From Bacteroidales bacterium (GTDB taxonomy: Bacteria; Bacteroidota; Bacteroidia; Bacteroidales; VadinHA17), in NCBI GenBank assembly GCA_025454795.1, contig JALONT010000002.1, positions 57,848 to 121,847 of the forward strand: a stretch of 64,000 nt of DNA, written 5' to 3'. This document shows, in pieces, positions 16,326-24,700 of this stretch. The translations under genes and the position numbers were made by a program. How positions within the stretch are numbered: the first letter of the stretch is position 1; every line of letters starts with the position of its first letter. A model generated the notes under the pieces. The model saw nothing but the letters and a program-made list of their open reading frames with translations. It was not told the origin of the DNA and ran no database searches.

Positions 16326-18298
16326 AAGAGCGCCACTCCTTCATCAAGCCACTTTTTATATTCTTCGATATTTAAATTGGTGGGCATGGGTTTGTTGACA
16401 GGATTGCCTTCGTGATCAGCAATTACATAAAGAGGGAGTGCATTTGTATTGAATTTTGAGATCTCCAGATCTTCATTTTGTTTTCCGATAGTTTTCTTCT
16501 GTTTTCCATCGATTGCAGATACAAACCATTCATTCTCAGGTAGCTGTGTTCGGTCATCAACATACAGTGAAATGATCACAAAATTATTCCTTAGCCTTGT
16601 CAGTATCTCCTCATCAGACCACACTTTAGCTTCCATCAGCTTGCAATTGGCACAGGCATGTCCCTTAAAATCTATCAGTACAGGCTTTCCCTGTTCTTTT
16701 GCACATGCCAACCCCTGTAAATAATCAAAGTAACCGCTAAGTCCCAGTGGCATATCAAATTTATCGCTGTACTTTGGTCGTGAGCAGAGCAGACTGTTTC
16801 CTGATGATGGGAATGCCGGAATTGTTATCGTTTTGTTCTCAACAACCGGCCGGTTTTTTATGAACCATGATGACTGCTGAGGAGGCAGCAGGGCTGATAA
16901 TCCTTTAAGCGGAGCACCAAAAAGCCCCGGTATCAGGTATAATACAAACGTGAATACTGCAATAACTAAGAAAAACCGGAATGTTCCTATATACGGGAGA
17001 TCGCTGTCATGAGCGAACTTAATCTTACCCATAAGATAAAATCCTAACAAGGAGAACAGTACTATCCAGATAGCAAGATACAGGTCCCTTGAAAGCAATC
17101 CAATGGAATAAACAGAGTCGATGGTCATGATGAATTTCATACTGAATGCAACCATTAAAAATCCAAGGACAACTTTAATGGAATTAAGCCATCCCCCCGA
17201 CCGTGGCATTTTGCTCAGTATTGAAGGAAAGAGCGCAAACAGCACAAATGGCAATGCAAATGCCAGGCCGAAACCAAACATCCCAACCGTTGGTCTGAGG
17301 GCATTTCCGCTGGCTGACTCAACAAGCAGAGCACCTATGATTGGTCCTGTACATGAAAACGAGACAATTACTGTTGTGAGTCCCAGAAAAAAGGCTGCAA
17401 GAATTCCCCCTTTATCGACCTTTGAATCAGCACCAGTAACCCATCTATTCGGAAGTACAATTTCAAAAGCTCCAAAAAATGAGATAGCAAAAATTACGAA
17501 TAATGCGAAGAACAAAATATTTGGTATCCAATGGGTGCTGAGTGCGCTTGCAAACCCCGCACCTGCACTTGTAAGAGAAACAATTATACCCAGTGATGAA
17601 TAAATCAAAACAATAGAAAGTCCAAAAATGATAGCGTTTACAACTGATTTGCGTTTGTTTCCCGATCCCTGCGAAAAGAATGCAACTGTCATCGGGATCA
17701 TGGGGAAAACACATGGTGTCAGAATTCCGGCAAATCCTGCAAGCAGGGAGATAAGGAAGAATCCAATTAATCCTTTACGTACAGGCTGGTCAGATGTGAC
17801 TGTGTCGATGCTGTTATTTACTGCAGAAGGAATATTCCCGGTACTATCTGAAATTCGTATTTCGAATTCAACATCTTTGGGAGGAGAGCATATAGAATTG
17901 TTACATGCCATAAAATTGACCTCACCGCTAATGGTAAAGAATGCAGAATTTGCTATTATTTTCTGCCTGAACTCGGCTTTATCGCTGAAGGTTTTAATCT
18001 TAAAACCGAAAGCCTCGTCCATGATCTCTTCAGGCTGTGTTACTTCGAAAGCGTTTCCGTCGAGTGAATAACTCTTAATTTTATCAAAACTGAAGCTGGT
18101 TGGAATTGGTCCGCCTTTTGGAATATCCATGGAGTAGATGTAAGAGCCCTCGTCAATGGTTGCAGAAAAGACCAGTTCATATATCTTGTCGCCTTTTTTC
18201 TCATAACTGAAATCCCATGTAACAGGGTCAAAGATCTGAGCCTTCGTAACAACTACAAGGGTGGTGAAAACAATTATGAGCAGATCTCTTTTATTCAT
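16262..18298 (-). CDS. dsbD: Thiol:disulfide interchange protein DsbD family
   Basis: Carries electrons from cytoplasmic thioredoxin across the inner membrane to keep periplasmic disulfide isomerase or cytochrome-maturation proteins reduced. Signal peptide, then an N-terminal alpha-type domain with the Cys pair MACNNSICSPP (about residues 130-140). The central membrane domain has Cys in GFAGILTPCVFPMIPM and VSFSCTGPIIGALLV. The C-terminal thioredoxin-like domain has GHACANCKLMEAKVW (CxxC). It should end near WLDEGVALF. The final residues TSPQPPAEAGQALSHGRGAI are coded by an intergenic repeat, so the natural stop was probably lost. Confidence 0.92.
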   Translation of the reverse strand: MNKRDLLIIVFTTLVVVTKAQIFDPVTWDFSYEKKGDKIYELVFSATIDEGSYIYSMDIPKGGPIPTSFSFDKIKSYSLDGNAFEVTQPEEIMDEAFGFKIKTFSDKAEFRQKIIANSAFFTISGEVNFMACNNSICSPPKDVEFEIRISDSTGNIPSAVNNSIDTVTSDQPVRKGLIGFFLISLLAGFAGILTPCVFPMIPMTVAFFSQGSGNKRKSVVNAIIFGLSIVLIYSSLGIIVSLTSAGAGFASALSTHWIPNILFFALFVIFAISFFGAFEIVLPNRWVTGADSKVDKGGILAAFFLGLTTVIVSFSCTGPIIGALLVESASGNALRPTVGMFGFGLAFALPFVLFALFPSILSKMPRSGGWLNSIKVVLGFLMVAFSMKFIMTIDSVYSIGLLSRDLYLAIWIVLFSLLGFYLMGKIKFAHDSDLPYIGTFRFFLVIAVFTFVLYLIPGLFGAPLKGLSALLPPQQSSWFIKNRPVVENKTITIPAFPSSGNSLLCSRPKYSDKFDMPLGLSGYFDYLQGLACAKEQGKPVLIDFKGHACANCKLMEAKVWSDEEILTRLRNNFVIISLYVDDRTQLPENEWFVSAIDGKQKKTIGKQNEDLEISKFNTNALPLYVIADHEGNPVNKPMPTNLNIEEYKKWLDEGVALFTSPQPPAEAGQALSHGRGAI

Positions 18299-18319
18299 AA
18301 CACAGGAATTTATTCACTG

Positions 18320-18327
18320 CAAAAGTA
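18320..18327 (-). promoter_or_regulatory. Probable -7 box for dsbD
   Basis: On the minus strand TACTTTTG (TAnnTTTG) lies 22 nt before the dsbD ATG. A TTTG occurs only 16 nt further upstream, closer than usual. Confidence 0.4.
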
Positions 18328-18403
18328 ATAAATCATAAAACAACAAAGGAGAGTAAATGGAAAAAGGGTATCATAAAAGAGTAAAACCACCCCGTCCCGA
18401 CAC

Positions 18404-19963
18404 TTATGTAAGATCGATTTCGTTATCGTACCTGTCGTAGAAATGGTACTCCAGCATATGATATGAGGTAGCTGCCTGTACTTTAAGGCTAATCCTGTAT
18501 TTGAAATTCCATTTCCAGCTTTTCGGGAAAAATCCTTTCTTCAGGTATGAGGCAACGAATGGATGAACATTCAAAGTCAGTTTCCGGGTTTTTATCTTAT
18601 CGACAATAAAAGCGAGACTTCTCTCCAGTTCATCTGTAAACAAAATGGTTGGTCTTGTTTGACCTGACCCCTGGCAAGCAGGGCATTTCTCATCTGTAAC
18701 GATATTCATTTCGGGGCGTACTCTCTGCCGGGTGATCTGCATAAGCCCGAATTTTGTAAGCGGAAGAATATTATGCTTTGTCCTGTCAGAAGCCATCAGA
18801 TCCTTCATTTTATCATAAAGTGTCTGTTTATTTTCTGACGACTGCATATCGATAAAATCTATCACTATGATCCCGCCCATATCCCTTAACCGAAGCTGGC
18901 GTGCAATTTCAATAGCAGCTTCTATGTTAACTTCCAGCGCGTTTAATTCCTGGTCATTTCCTGTCCTTGACCTGTTGCCGCTGTTCACATCAATTACATG
19001 AAGGGCTTCAGTGTGATCTATGATCAGGTATGCACCATGCTTGAAGGAGACCGTTTTACCGAAAAGGGCTTTTATCTGTTTATTAACTCCAAAATGGTCA
19101 AAGATCGGAATGGTCCCTTTGTAAAGCTTGACTATTTTGGATTTCTCAGGGGCTATCTCCTGGATATACTTTCTTATTTCATCGACCAGTCCGGGATCAT
19201 TGACATGAATGCTGTTAAAGGTAACATTCAGCATATCCCTGATGATAGTTGTTGTTCTGTTCAGTTCTCCGATGAAGAGTCTTGGTGATTTAATCTCTTT
19301 TTTAACTGAGAAAAAAGCCGATTCCCATTTTCTTACAAGATCCCTGAGTTCAGCATCCAGAACTGCCACCTTTTTCCCTTCAGCTGCAGTTCTGACAATT
19401 ATTCCGTAATTTCTCGGTTTAATGCTTTGCAGTATTGTTTTGAGACGGTTTTTTTCTTCCTGGCTTTCAATCTTCGAGGAGATTGATACCTTATCTGAAT
19501 AGGGAATAAGCACAAGGTTCCTGCCGGCAAGCGCAATCTCTGATGCCAGCCTGGGGCCTTTTGTAGAAATAGGTTCTTTGGTAATCTGGACGATAACAGT
19601 TTGTCCCTGGGTAAGCACATCTGTTATCTTCCCGTCCTTGTCAATATCGGGTTCAGGTTTGAATTTATGCACAGGCACAACCCTGCCCTGTTTTTGAAGG
19701 GCACTGATATAGTATTTATGCTGAGTTCGGAACTGGGCACCCAGATCGAGATAATGAAGAAACGCATCACGATCGTAACCAACATTAATAAAAGCTGCAT
19801 TCAGCCCGGGCATTATCTTTTTAACCTTTCCCAGGTAAATGTCCCCGACTGAAAACCTGATATTTTGCTTTTCCTTGTTAAGTTCGATTAGCTGTTTGTC
19901 TTCCAGCAGTGCGAGAGAAACCTCGGAATCACTAACATCAATGATCAGATCCTTATTTGCCAC
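18404..19963 (-). CDS. rng: Ribonuclease E/G family (RNase G type)
   Basis: Single-strand endoribonuclease for rRNA and mRNA processing. N-terminal S1 domain (SVGDIYLGKVKKIMPGLNAAFINVGYDRDAFLHYLDLG, about residues 38-76) carries a family insertion. The catalytic Asp residues lie in HVIDVNSGNRS and IIVIDFIDMQ, and the zinc-link CPACQGSGQ is at about residue 430. Its 519-residue length, with no long C-terminal scaffold, indicates RNase G rather than E. Upstream on the same strand are the 29-residue peptide gene and HU. Confidence 0.95.
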   Translation of the reverse strand: MANKDLIIDVSDSEVSLALLEDKQLIELNKEKQNIRFSVGDIYLGKVKKIMPGLNAAFINVGYDRDAFLHYLDLGAQFRTQHKYYISALQKQGRVVPVHKFKPEPDIDKDGKITDVLTQGQTVIVQITKEPISTKGPRLASEIALAGRNLVLIPYSDKVSISSKIESQEEKNRLKTILQSIKPRNYGIIVRTAAEGKKVAVLDAELRDLVRKWESAFFSVKKEIKSPRLFIGELNRTTTIIRDMLNVTFNSIHVNDPGLVDEIRKYIQEIAPEKSKIVKLYKGTIPIFDHFGVNKQIKALFGKTVSFKHGAYLIIDHTEALHVIDVNSGNRSRTGNDQELNALEVNIEAAIEIARQLRLRDMGGIIVIDFIDMQSSENKQTLYDKMKDLMASDRTKHNILPLTKFGLMQITRQRVRPEMNIVTDEKCPACQGSGQTRPTILFTDELERSLAFIVDKIKTRKLTLNVHPFVASYLKKGFFPKSWKWNFKYRISLKVQAATSYHMLEYHFYDRYDNEIDLT

Positions 19964-20020
19964 TTCCTATATTAATCAGAGTTAATATATCAACCACAAT
20001 TACCAACACCCGTATACAAT

Positions 20021-20050
20021 AAACCTAAAGATCATTGGACCTTTAGGTTT
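20021..20050 (-). terminator. Perfect 10-bp hairpin between the small peptide gene and rng
   Basis: AAACCTAAAG-atcattggac-CTTTAGGTTT is fully self-complementary. It lies about 30 nt after the stop of the 29-residue gene. The tail is A/T-rich without a long T run, so it may be a weak terminator or a processing hairpin that separates expression from rng. Confidence 0.55.
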
Positions 20051-20082
20051 AAAATATTCGTTTATGACCACCCAATGATCTG

Positions 20083-20172
20083 CTATTTCTTTTTATGTCT
20101 GTTCTTCCGCAAACGCTTTTTGCGTTTGTGGGTGGCCATCTTATGTCTTTTTCTTTTTTTACCGCTTGGCAT
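20083..20172 (-). CDS. 29-residue basic ribosome-associated peptide (AURKAIP1/COX24-like)
   Basis: Too short for the ORF track. The minus strand reads ATG at 20170-20172 through TAG at 20083-20085: 29 residues opening MPSGKKRKRHKMATHKRKK and closing KNRHKKK. More than half are Lys, Arg or His. This matches the tiny protein widespread in Bacteroidota and usually annotated AURKAIP1/COX24 domain-containing. Its relatives are mitoribosomal mS38 and actinobacterial bS22 at the small subunit. It begins 6 nt after the HU stop, so the two are co-transcribed. Ribosome binding is inferred from family likeness. Confidence 0.88.
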   Translation of the reverse strand: MPSGKKRKRHKMATHKRKKRLRKNRHKKK

Positions 20173-20178
20173 ACAGGA

Positions 20179-20466
20179 TTACTTCTTAACGTGCGATTTA
20201 ACTTTAGTGATGAAAGTTTTTGCCGGCTTGAAAGCTGGGATATTGTGTGCAGGAATGATAATGGTAGTGTTTTTCGAAATATTCCTCGCAGTTTTCTTTG
20301 CTCTCTTCTTAACGATAAAGCTGCCGAAACCTCTGAGATAAACGTTATTACCAGTTACCATCGAATGCTTTATAGTTTCCATTAAGGCTTCAACTGTTTT
20401 CTGTACAGTTACCTTTTCAATACCAGTGTTCTTGGCAATTTCATTAACAATGTCTGCTTTAGTCAT
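20179..20466 (-). CDS. HU/IHF-family DNA-binding protein
   Basis: Nucleoid protein that bends DNA as a dimer. MTKADIVNEIAKNTGIEKVTVQKTVEALMETI is the N-terminal helical part; VYLRGFGSFIVKKRAKKTARNISKN is the beta-arm start, and IPAFKPAKTFITKVK the end. The 95-residue length is typical. It is more basic in the arm than usual and ends in KSHVKK. The 29-residue peptide gene follows at 6 nt. Confidence 0.94.
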   Translation of the reverse strand: MTKADIVNEIAKNTGIEKVTVQKTVEALMETIKHSMVTGNNVYLRGFGSFIVKKRAKKTARNISKNTTIIIPAHNIPAFKPAKTFITKVKSHVKK

Positions 20467-20524
20467 TTTACTTGAAGTTTAAAAATTCAACAAATTATTT
20501 TGAGTATTCGTTTTTTCAATCCTG

Positions 20525-20532
20525 CAAATATA
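20525..20532 (-). promoter_or_regulatory. -7 box of the HU promoter
   Basis: Minus-strand TATATTTG (TAnnTTTG) with TTTC 21 nt upstream as a one-mismatch -33 element. The leader to the HU ATG is about 50 nt. Confidence 0.5.
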
Positions 20533-20792
20533 GAAATATTATTTGTTTAAATTGAAACACTTACATAATAATTTTTTTTTTAAGGTTTTTATTATTGCCT
20601 TAAATACAATGAAATAGATAAATAATTCTATCCTGCTCTCCGGTCATTAATGATAGTAATTCATTTATCCGGAATAATCCTTTTTGATACCCTGCTGCTG
20701 CCTGCCGGGATTTAGTACAAAACTTAATGCACTTATCCACAATGAATCACGAAGAGTCACATAATGTAACACAAAGGTTAATCAACCAGTCG

Positions 20793-20822
20793 TTGCTTTA
20801 AGTGGTTTTTTTCTTAACTTTA
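20793..20822 (+). promoter_or_regulatory. ssb operon promoter
   Basis: TTG, a 19-nt spacer, then TAACTTTA, which is one base off TAnnTTTG. It lies about 38 nt before the ssb ATG. The spacing matches the Bacteroidota consensus. Confidence 0.5.
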
Positions 20823-20860
20823 CGGTTCTGTTTCCATACTTAACAATAAAATATAACTAT

Positions 20861-21373
20861 ATGTCAATCAATAAAGTCATTCTTGTCGGTAATGTTGGGA
20901 AAGATCCGGTTATCAGGTATTTTGACAAAGGAGTTGCCAAAGCAACTTTCCCACTTGCTACCAGCGAAACTTATACGAACCAGCAGGGGGAGACCATAAC
21001 TTCAACCGAATGGCATAATATTGTTTTATGGCGCTCTCTGGCCGAAGTTGCCGAAAAAACGGTCAAAAAGGGCGCTCAGCTCTATATTGTCGGAAAAATC
21101 AAGACACGCTCATATGTCGATAAAGACGGTAATAACAAATATATTACCGAGATACTGGCTGATACCATCCTGTTACTTGAGAAGAAACAGACACAAACCA
21201 GTTATTCCGGGAAACCGGATGGACCCAGGGATAATCATCATGAGAAAAGCGGATCTTCATCTGCTGTTAATGAACCGGGGGCAACTTATAACCCACCGGA
21301 CGAAACCATTCCCGGTACACCCCTTAGCAACGGAACAGGCAACGGACAGAATGAAGATGACCTGCCTTTCTAG
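20861..21373 (+). CDS. ssb: Single-stranded DNA-binding protein
   Basis: OB-fold protein coating ssDNA in replication and repair. The OB domain covers about residues 1-110 (NKVILVGNVGKDPVIRYFDKGVAKATFPLATSE ... TEWHNIVLWRSLAEVAEKTVKKGAQLYIVGKIKTR). A Pro/Gly/Asn-rich linker ends in the acidic tip NEDDLPF, which recruits partner proteins. Its 170-residue length is normal. First gene of the ssb-gldE-gldD-PPTase-pcrB run. Confidence 0.96.
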   Translation: MSINKVILVGNVGKDPVIRYFDKGVAKATFPLATSETYTNQQGETITSTEWHNIVLWRSLAEVAEKTVKKGAQLYIVGKIKTRSYVDKDGNNKYITEILADTILLLEKKQTQTSYSGKPDGPRDNHHEKSGSSSAVNEPGATYNPPDETIPGTPLSNGTGNGQNEDDLPF

Positions 21374-21397
21374 ATTATTTTATTAATAGCGATCCAG

Positions 21398-22738
21398 TTG
21401 GAACCAGCATATATATTCTCATTCCTTTCTCTTTCAGAGGTAGTTGTCAACAATCCTGATCTGAAGGTTATTATCGGGTTTATAGTTCTTGCAGGAATGC
21501 TGTTAGGATCAGCCCTTATGTCGGCATCAGAAGTAGCATATTTCTCATTCAGCCCGGATGATATCGAAAATATTAAAACTGCCAGGACAAAAAAATCAAA
21601 GACAGTCCTGAAGCTTTATAAAAATCCGGAAAAACTTCTCAGCACCATACTTGTTGCAAATAATACCATTAATATAACTATCGTACTGTTGGCTGCATTC
21701 ATCAGCTCAAAGTTATTTGACTTCAGCACCAACCCGGTAATCGGATTCATAGTCGAAGCAGTTGTAATTACTTTCCTGCTTCTGTTCTTTGGTGAAATAA
21801 TGCCAAAAGTCTATGCATCAAGGAATAATTTATCCACAGCGCTTTTTATGGCTTATCCCCTGATTTGGCTGCAAAAGTTTTTTACTCCTGTTACTGCATT
21901 ACTGATCCTTTCCTCTTCATTTGTAAAGAGGAGAACCGGTACACGCAGGGCAAATATCAGCATGGACGACCTGTCAGATGCTCTTGAACTGACTTCTGAC
22001 GAACTGGATGAAGATGAAAAGATACTCAAAGGGATAGTAAACTTCGGCAATCTCAATGTAAGTGCCATTATGTGTCCGCGAATGGATGTAACGACAATTG
22101 ATATCAGCTCAGGATTCAACCAGATTATACCAGTCTTAATCAATTCAGGATTTTCAAGGATCCCGGTTTATTCAGAATCGTTCGATAATGTAAAGGGTAT
22201 CTTATATGCGAAGGATGTCCTCCCTTATATGAACAATCCTGATAGTTTTAAATGGCAATCGCTTCTGAGACCCCCATATTTCGTTCCTGAAACAAAAAAG
22301 ATCAACAACCTGCTGAAAGAGTTTCAAATCAAAAAGATACATATGGCCGTGGTTATAGATGAGTATGGAGGGACCTCCGGAATTGTCACTCTCGAGGATA
22401 TTCTGGAAGAGATTGTTGGTGAAATAACCGATGAAAGCGATCAGGATGATTCTCTTTACAGGAAACTCGACGAAAATATTTATGTATTCGAGGGTAAGAT
22501 ATTACTAAATGACTTCTATAAGGTAATGGAGCTTGATGATGATCTGTTTGATGATGTAAGGGGTGAATCAGAAACCCTTGCCGGACTTATTCTTGAGCTT
22601 ACCGGGGAGATACCTGTGAAGGACCAGGCTATTAAGTACAGGAATTTCACTTTCAAGATAGAATCAGCCGACAGGAGAAGGGTCAGACAGATCCGTGTAG
22701 AAATAAACAAAGAACAAGGTGATGCCCGCGAAGAGTAA
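21398..22738 (+). CDS. gldE: Gliding-motility-associated protein GldE (CNNM/CorC-like)
   Basis: Membrane protein of the HlyC/CorC (CNNM, DUF21) type. The first 190 residues hold several spans (LKVIIGFIVLAGMLLGSALMSASEVAYFS, TINITIVLLAAFIS, VIGFIVEAVVITFLLLFFGEIMPKVYA). Two CBS domains follow (VSAIMCPRMDVTTIDIS; KKIHMAVVIDEYGGTSGIVTLEDILEEIVGEI), then a CorC_HlyC domain to the end. The start is TTG 21398, supported by a family-like opening MEPAYIFSF. The overlap with gldD supports GldE; GldE is thought to assist the GldD/T9SS machinery. Confidence 0.88.
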   Translation: MEPAYIFSFLSLSEVVVNNPDLKVIIGFIVLAGMLLGSALMSASEVAYFSFSPDDIENIKTARTKKSKTVLKLYKNPEKLLSTILVANNTINITIVLLAAFISSKLFDFSTNPVIGFIVEAVVITFLLLFFGEIMPKVYASRNNLSTALFMAYPLIWLQKFFTPVTALLILSSSFVKRRTGTRRANISMDDLSDALELTSDELDEDEKILKGIVNFGNLNVSAIMCPRMDVTTIDISSGFNQIIPVLINSGFSRIPVYSESFDNVKGILYAKDVLPYMNNPDSFKWQSLLRPPYFVPETKKINNLLKEFQIKKIHMAVVIDEYGGTSGIVTLEDILEEIVGEITDESDQDDSLYRKLDENIYVFEGKILLNDFYKVMELDDDLFDDVRGESETLAGLILELTGEIPVKDQAIKYRNFTFKIESADRRRVRQIRVEINKEQGDAREE

Positions 22739-23321
22739 TCTGATGATTATAGTCGCCATAATCATACTTTCCGGATGCAGGGAAGTATCTGTTCCGAAAC
22801 CAAAGGGCTTTTTCAGGATTGACATGCCAGCCAGGGAATACACCGTATTCAATGGAAACATAACAAATACAGCAAACTTGCCAATTTCATTCGAATATCC
22901 GGTATATGGTAGTATATCATTAAATAGTAATTATAAATCAGAACCCGGTTGGTTTAATATTGAGTTCCCATCTTACAAAGCAAAGATTTATCTTACATAT
23001 AAGGATTTGACAAGCAACCTTGATACTTTGATGGAAGAGACTTACAGGCTGAATATAAAAAATCACATAACAAAAGCCGATGCAATAAATGAGCTGGTTA
23101 TCAGTGATCCTGATAATCATGTTTATGGGATACTTTATGATCTGAAAGGCAGTACTGCCACTGCAGTGCAGTTTTTTTTAACTGACAGCATAAGTCATTT
23201 TTTAAGAGGTTCCTTATATTTCGAGGCTGAACCAGATCCCGATTCCCTGGCACCGGTAATCAGTTTTTTCAGGGAGGATATCCTTCACATGATAAAAACC
23301 ACTAAATGGAAAAAAGAATAA
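22722..23321 (+). CDS. gldD: Gliding motility lipoprotein GldD
   Basis: Lipoprotein with signal MPAKSNLMIIVAIIILSGCRE (lipobox LSGC) followed by the GldD signature VPKPKGFFRIDMPAREY. The rest (WFNIEFPSYKAKIYLTYKDL, DHVYGILYDLKGSTATAVQFFLTDSISHFLRGSLYF) is the family core, and the length near 200 residues is right. A GTG at 22719 directly precedes the chosen ATG. The first codons overlap the end of gldE, a known pairing in gliding Bacteroidota. GldD is needed for gliding and T9SS function in Flavobacterium; presence here does not prove motility. Confidence 0.92.
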   Translation: MPAKSNLMIIVAIIILSGCREVSVPKPKGFFRIDMPAREYTVFNGNITNTANLPISFEYPVYGSISLNSNYKSEPGWFNIEFPSYKAKIYLTYKDLTSNLDTLMEETYRLNIKNHITKADAINELVISDPDNHVYGILYDLKGSTATAVQFFLTDSISHFLRGSLYFEAEPDPDSLAPVISFFREDILHMIKTTKWKKE

Positions 23322-23337
23322 AGAATTATCTCTTTTA

Positions 23338-23985
23338 ATGGGCTGTATTACAAAACATATTCTCAACGAATCCACTATCCTGGGTGTTTGGAAGATTGAA
23401 GAAGATATTAACACTCTTCTTAACATGGTTGTACTGGATACCGAGGAGAAGAAAAAATACAGGGTATTCACCAGTACCTCCCGCAAAATGGAGTTCCTCA
23501 GCGTAAGGGCACTGCTTTCGGAATTACTGGGGAGAGATGCAAGAATCGTTTACAACAAGAACAATAAACCATTCTTGCAGGATGGTTCAAGATTCATAAG
23601 CATCTCACATTCTCACAAACTCACCTCAATTCTCTGCAGTTCCAATGAAAGGGTCGGTATTGACCTGGAATGCATGAGCTCCAACATAGGTGCCCTTGCT
23701 TTTAAATTTCTTAACAGGAAGGAGAAAATAACTAAAAACCCTGATGACAGAAAATATCATTTATATATTCACTGGTGCGCCAAAGAATCTCTTTACAAGA
23801 TATGTGACAAAGAGGGGATCAACATCAGAAAAAACATTACTATTGAGCCTTTTGAAGTTAAGGAATCCGGAGAAATAAAGGGCAAAGTACAGACTGATAA
23901 AATAAACGAATCCTTTGATCTTTTTTATTCCAGGTACGACAATTATGCTATAGTGTGGACAAAAAAGAACTATGAAAGCGAATAA
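23338..23985 (+). CDS. 4'-phosphopantetheinyl transferase superfamily protein
   Basis: Would attach phosphopantetheine from CoA to a carrier protein. Motifs are VGIDLECMSS (metal-binding Asp/Glu, about residues 104-113) and WCAKESLYKI (about 148-157). The N-terminal half has the Sfp-like pseudo-twofold layout (RKMEFLSVRALLSELLG, YNKNNKPFL ... ISISHSHKLTS). It starts 17 bp after gldD and overlaps pcrB by 14 bp. The carrier protein is not in the window. Confidence 0.88.
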   Translation: MGCITKHILNESTILGVWKIEEDINTLLNMVVLDTEEKKKYRVFTSTSRKMEFLSVRALLSELLGRDARIVYNKNNKPFLQDGSRFISISHSHKLTSILCSSNERVGIDLECMSSNIGALAFKFLNRKEKITKNPDDRKYHLYIHWCAKESLYKICDKEGINIRKNITIEPFEVKESGEIKGKVQTDKINESFDLFYSRYDNYAIVWTKKNYESE

Positions 23986-24700
23986 ATTTCCCGGTAAAAA
24001 GTGCGTTGCACTTCTTCTTGATCCCGATAAGACCAGGGAGAAATCATTGCAGAATATATTACAGATTGCGGAAAATTGCCATACCGACTTTATCATGGCT
24101 GGAGGCAGCCTGACTTTCTCCAGCATTGATCAGATGATCGATGATGTAAGAAAACATTGCAATATCCCGGTAGTTCTTTTTCCAGGTAACCTTTTGCAAC
24201 TGAGTCAGAAAGCAGATATTATATTGCTGCTTTCTCTTATCTCCGGAAGGAATTCCGAACTTCTGATCGGGAATCATGTCATTGCGGCACCATTCCTCAG
24301 GAATGTTAAACACAAGCTCGTTTCGGTTGGGTACATCTTAATCAGCTGTGGATCAAAGACATCTGTAGAGTACATTAGCCAGACTGAAGCTATTCCTTCA
24401 GATAAACCTGATATTGTGGTAGCCACAGCCATGGCTGGTGAAATGCTTGGACTCAGCTTAATATACCTCGAGGCAGGCAGCGGTGCCTCAAATACTATCC
24501 CCCCAGGCATTATAAGGTCAGTCAGGGAGAACATAAACGTTCCCCTGGCAGTTGGTGGCGGCATCAGGAATAAAAAGGAGGTTGAAGAAATATTTAAGGC
24601 AGGCGCTGACCTTATTGTACTTGGCAACGGTTGCGAAAAGAATCCGAACCTTCTGACTGAAGCCTGTTCTGTCAGGGATAAATTCAGGTTATCTGAATAA
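23972..24700 (+). CDS. pcrB: Geranylgeranylglyceryl/heptaprenylglyceryl phosphate synthase (PcrB/GGGPS)
   Basis: TIM-barrel prenyltransferase joining a polyprenyl diphosphate to glycerol 1-phosphate. VALLLDPDKTREK carries the Mg-binding Asp, FIMAGGSLTF follows, and YLEAGSGASNTIP, VGGGIRNKKEVEEIFKAGADLIVLGNG form the phosphate-binding end. The 242-residue length fits the group found in Bacteroidota. The product chain length cannot be read directly. It ends the operon and overlaps the convergent phosphatase-family gene by 12 bp. Confidence 0.9.
   Translation: MKANKFPGKKCVALLLDPDKTREKSLQNILQIAENCHTDFIMAGGSLTFSSIDQMIDDVRKHCNIPVVLFPGNLLQLSQKADIILLLSLISGRNSELLIGNHVIAAPFLRNVKHKLVSVGYILISCGSKTSVEYISQTEAIPSDKPDIVVATAMAGEMLGLSLIYLEAGSGASNTIPPGIIRSVRENINVPLAVGGGIRNKKEVEEIFKAGADLIVLGNGCEKNPNLLTEACSVRDKFRLSE

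Larger units (their letters stand above)
20467..20860. other. Intergenic region between divergent HU and ssb genes
   Basis: A 394-bp gap with no convincing reading frame. It contains the HU -7 box at 20525-20532, a T run at about 20571-20583, and the ssb promoter at 20793-20822. The middle is A/T-rich with scattered stops. In several Bacteroidota mutY sits between HU and ssb, and no trace of it is visible here. Confidence 0.6.

Noticed and set aside
17121-18071. Long plus-strand ORFs opposite dsbD (160 and 147 aa)
   Set aside because: Shadows of the conserved dsbD frame, with Ser/Thr/Pro-rich low-complexity composition.
20467-20860. A mutY remnant in the HU-ssb gap
   Set aside because: I read the gap in all frames and saw no helix-hairpin-helix or iron-sulfur Cys pattern, only promoters and A/T-rich DNA.
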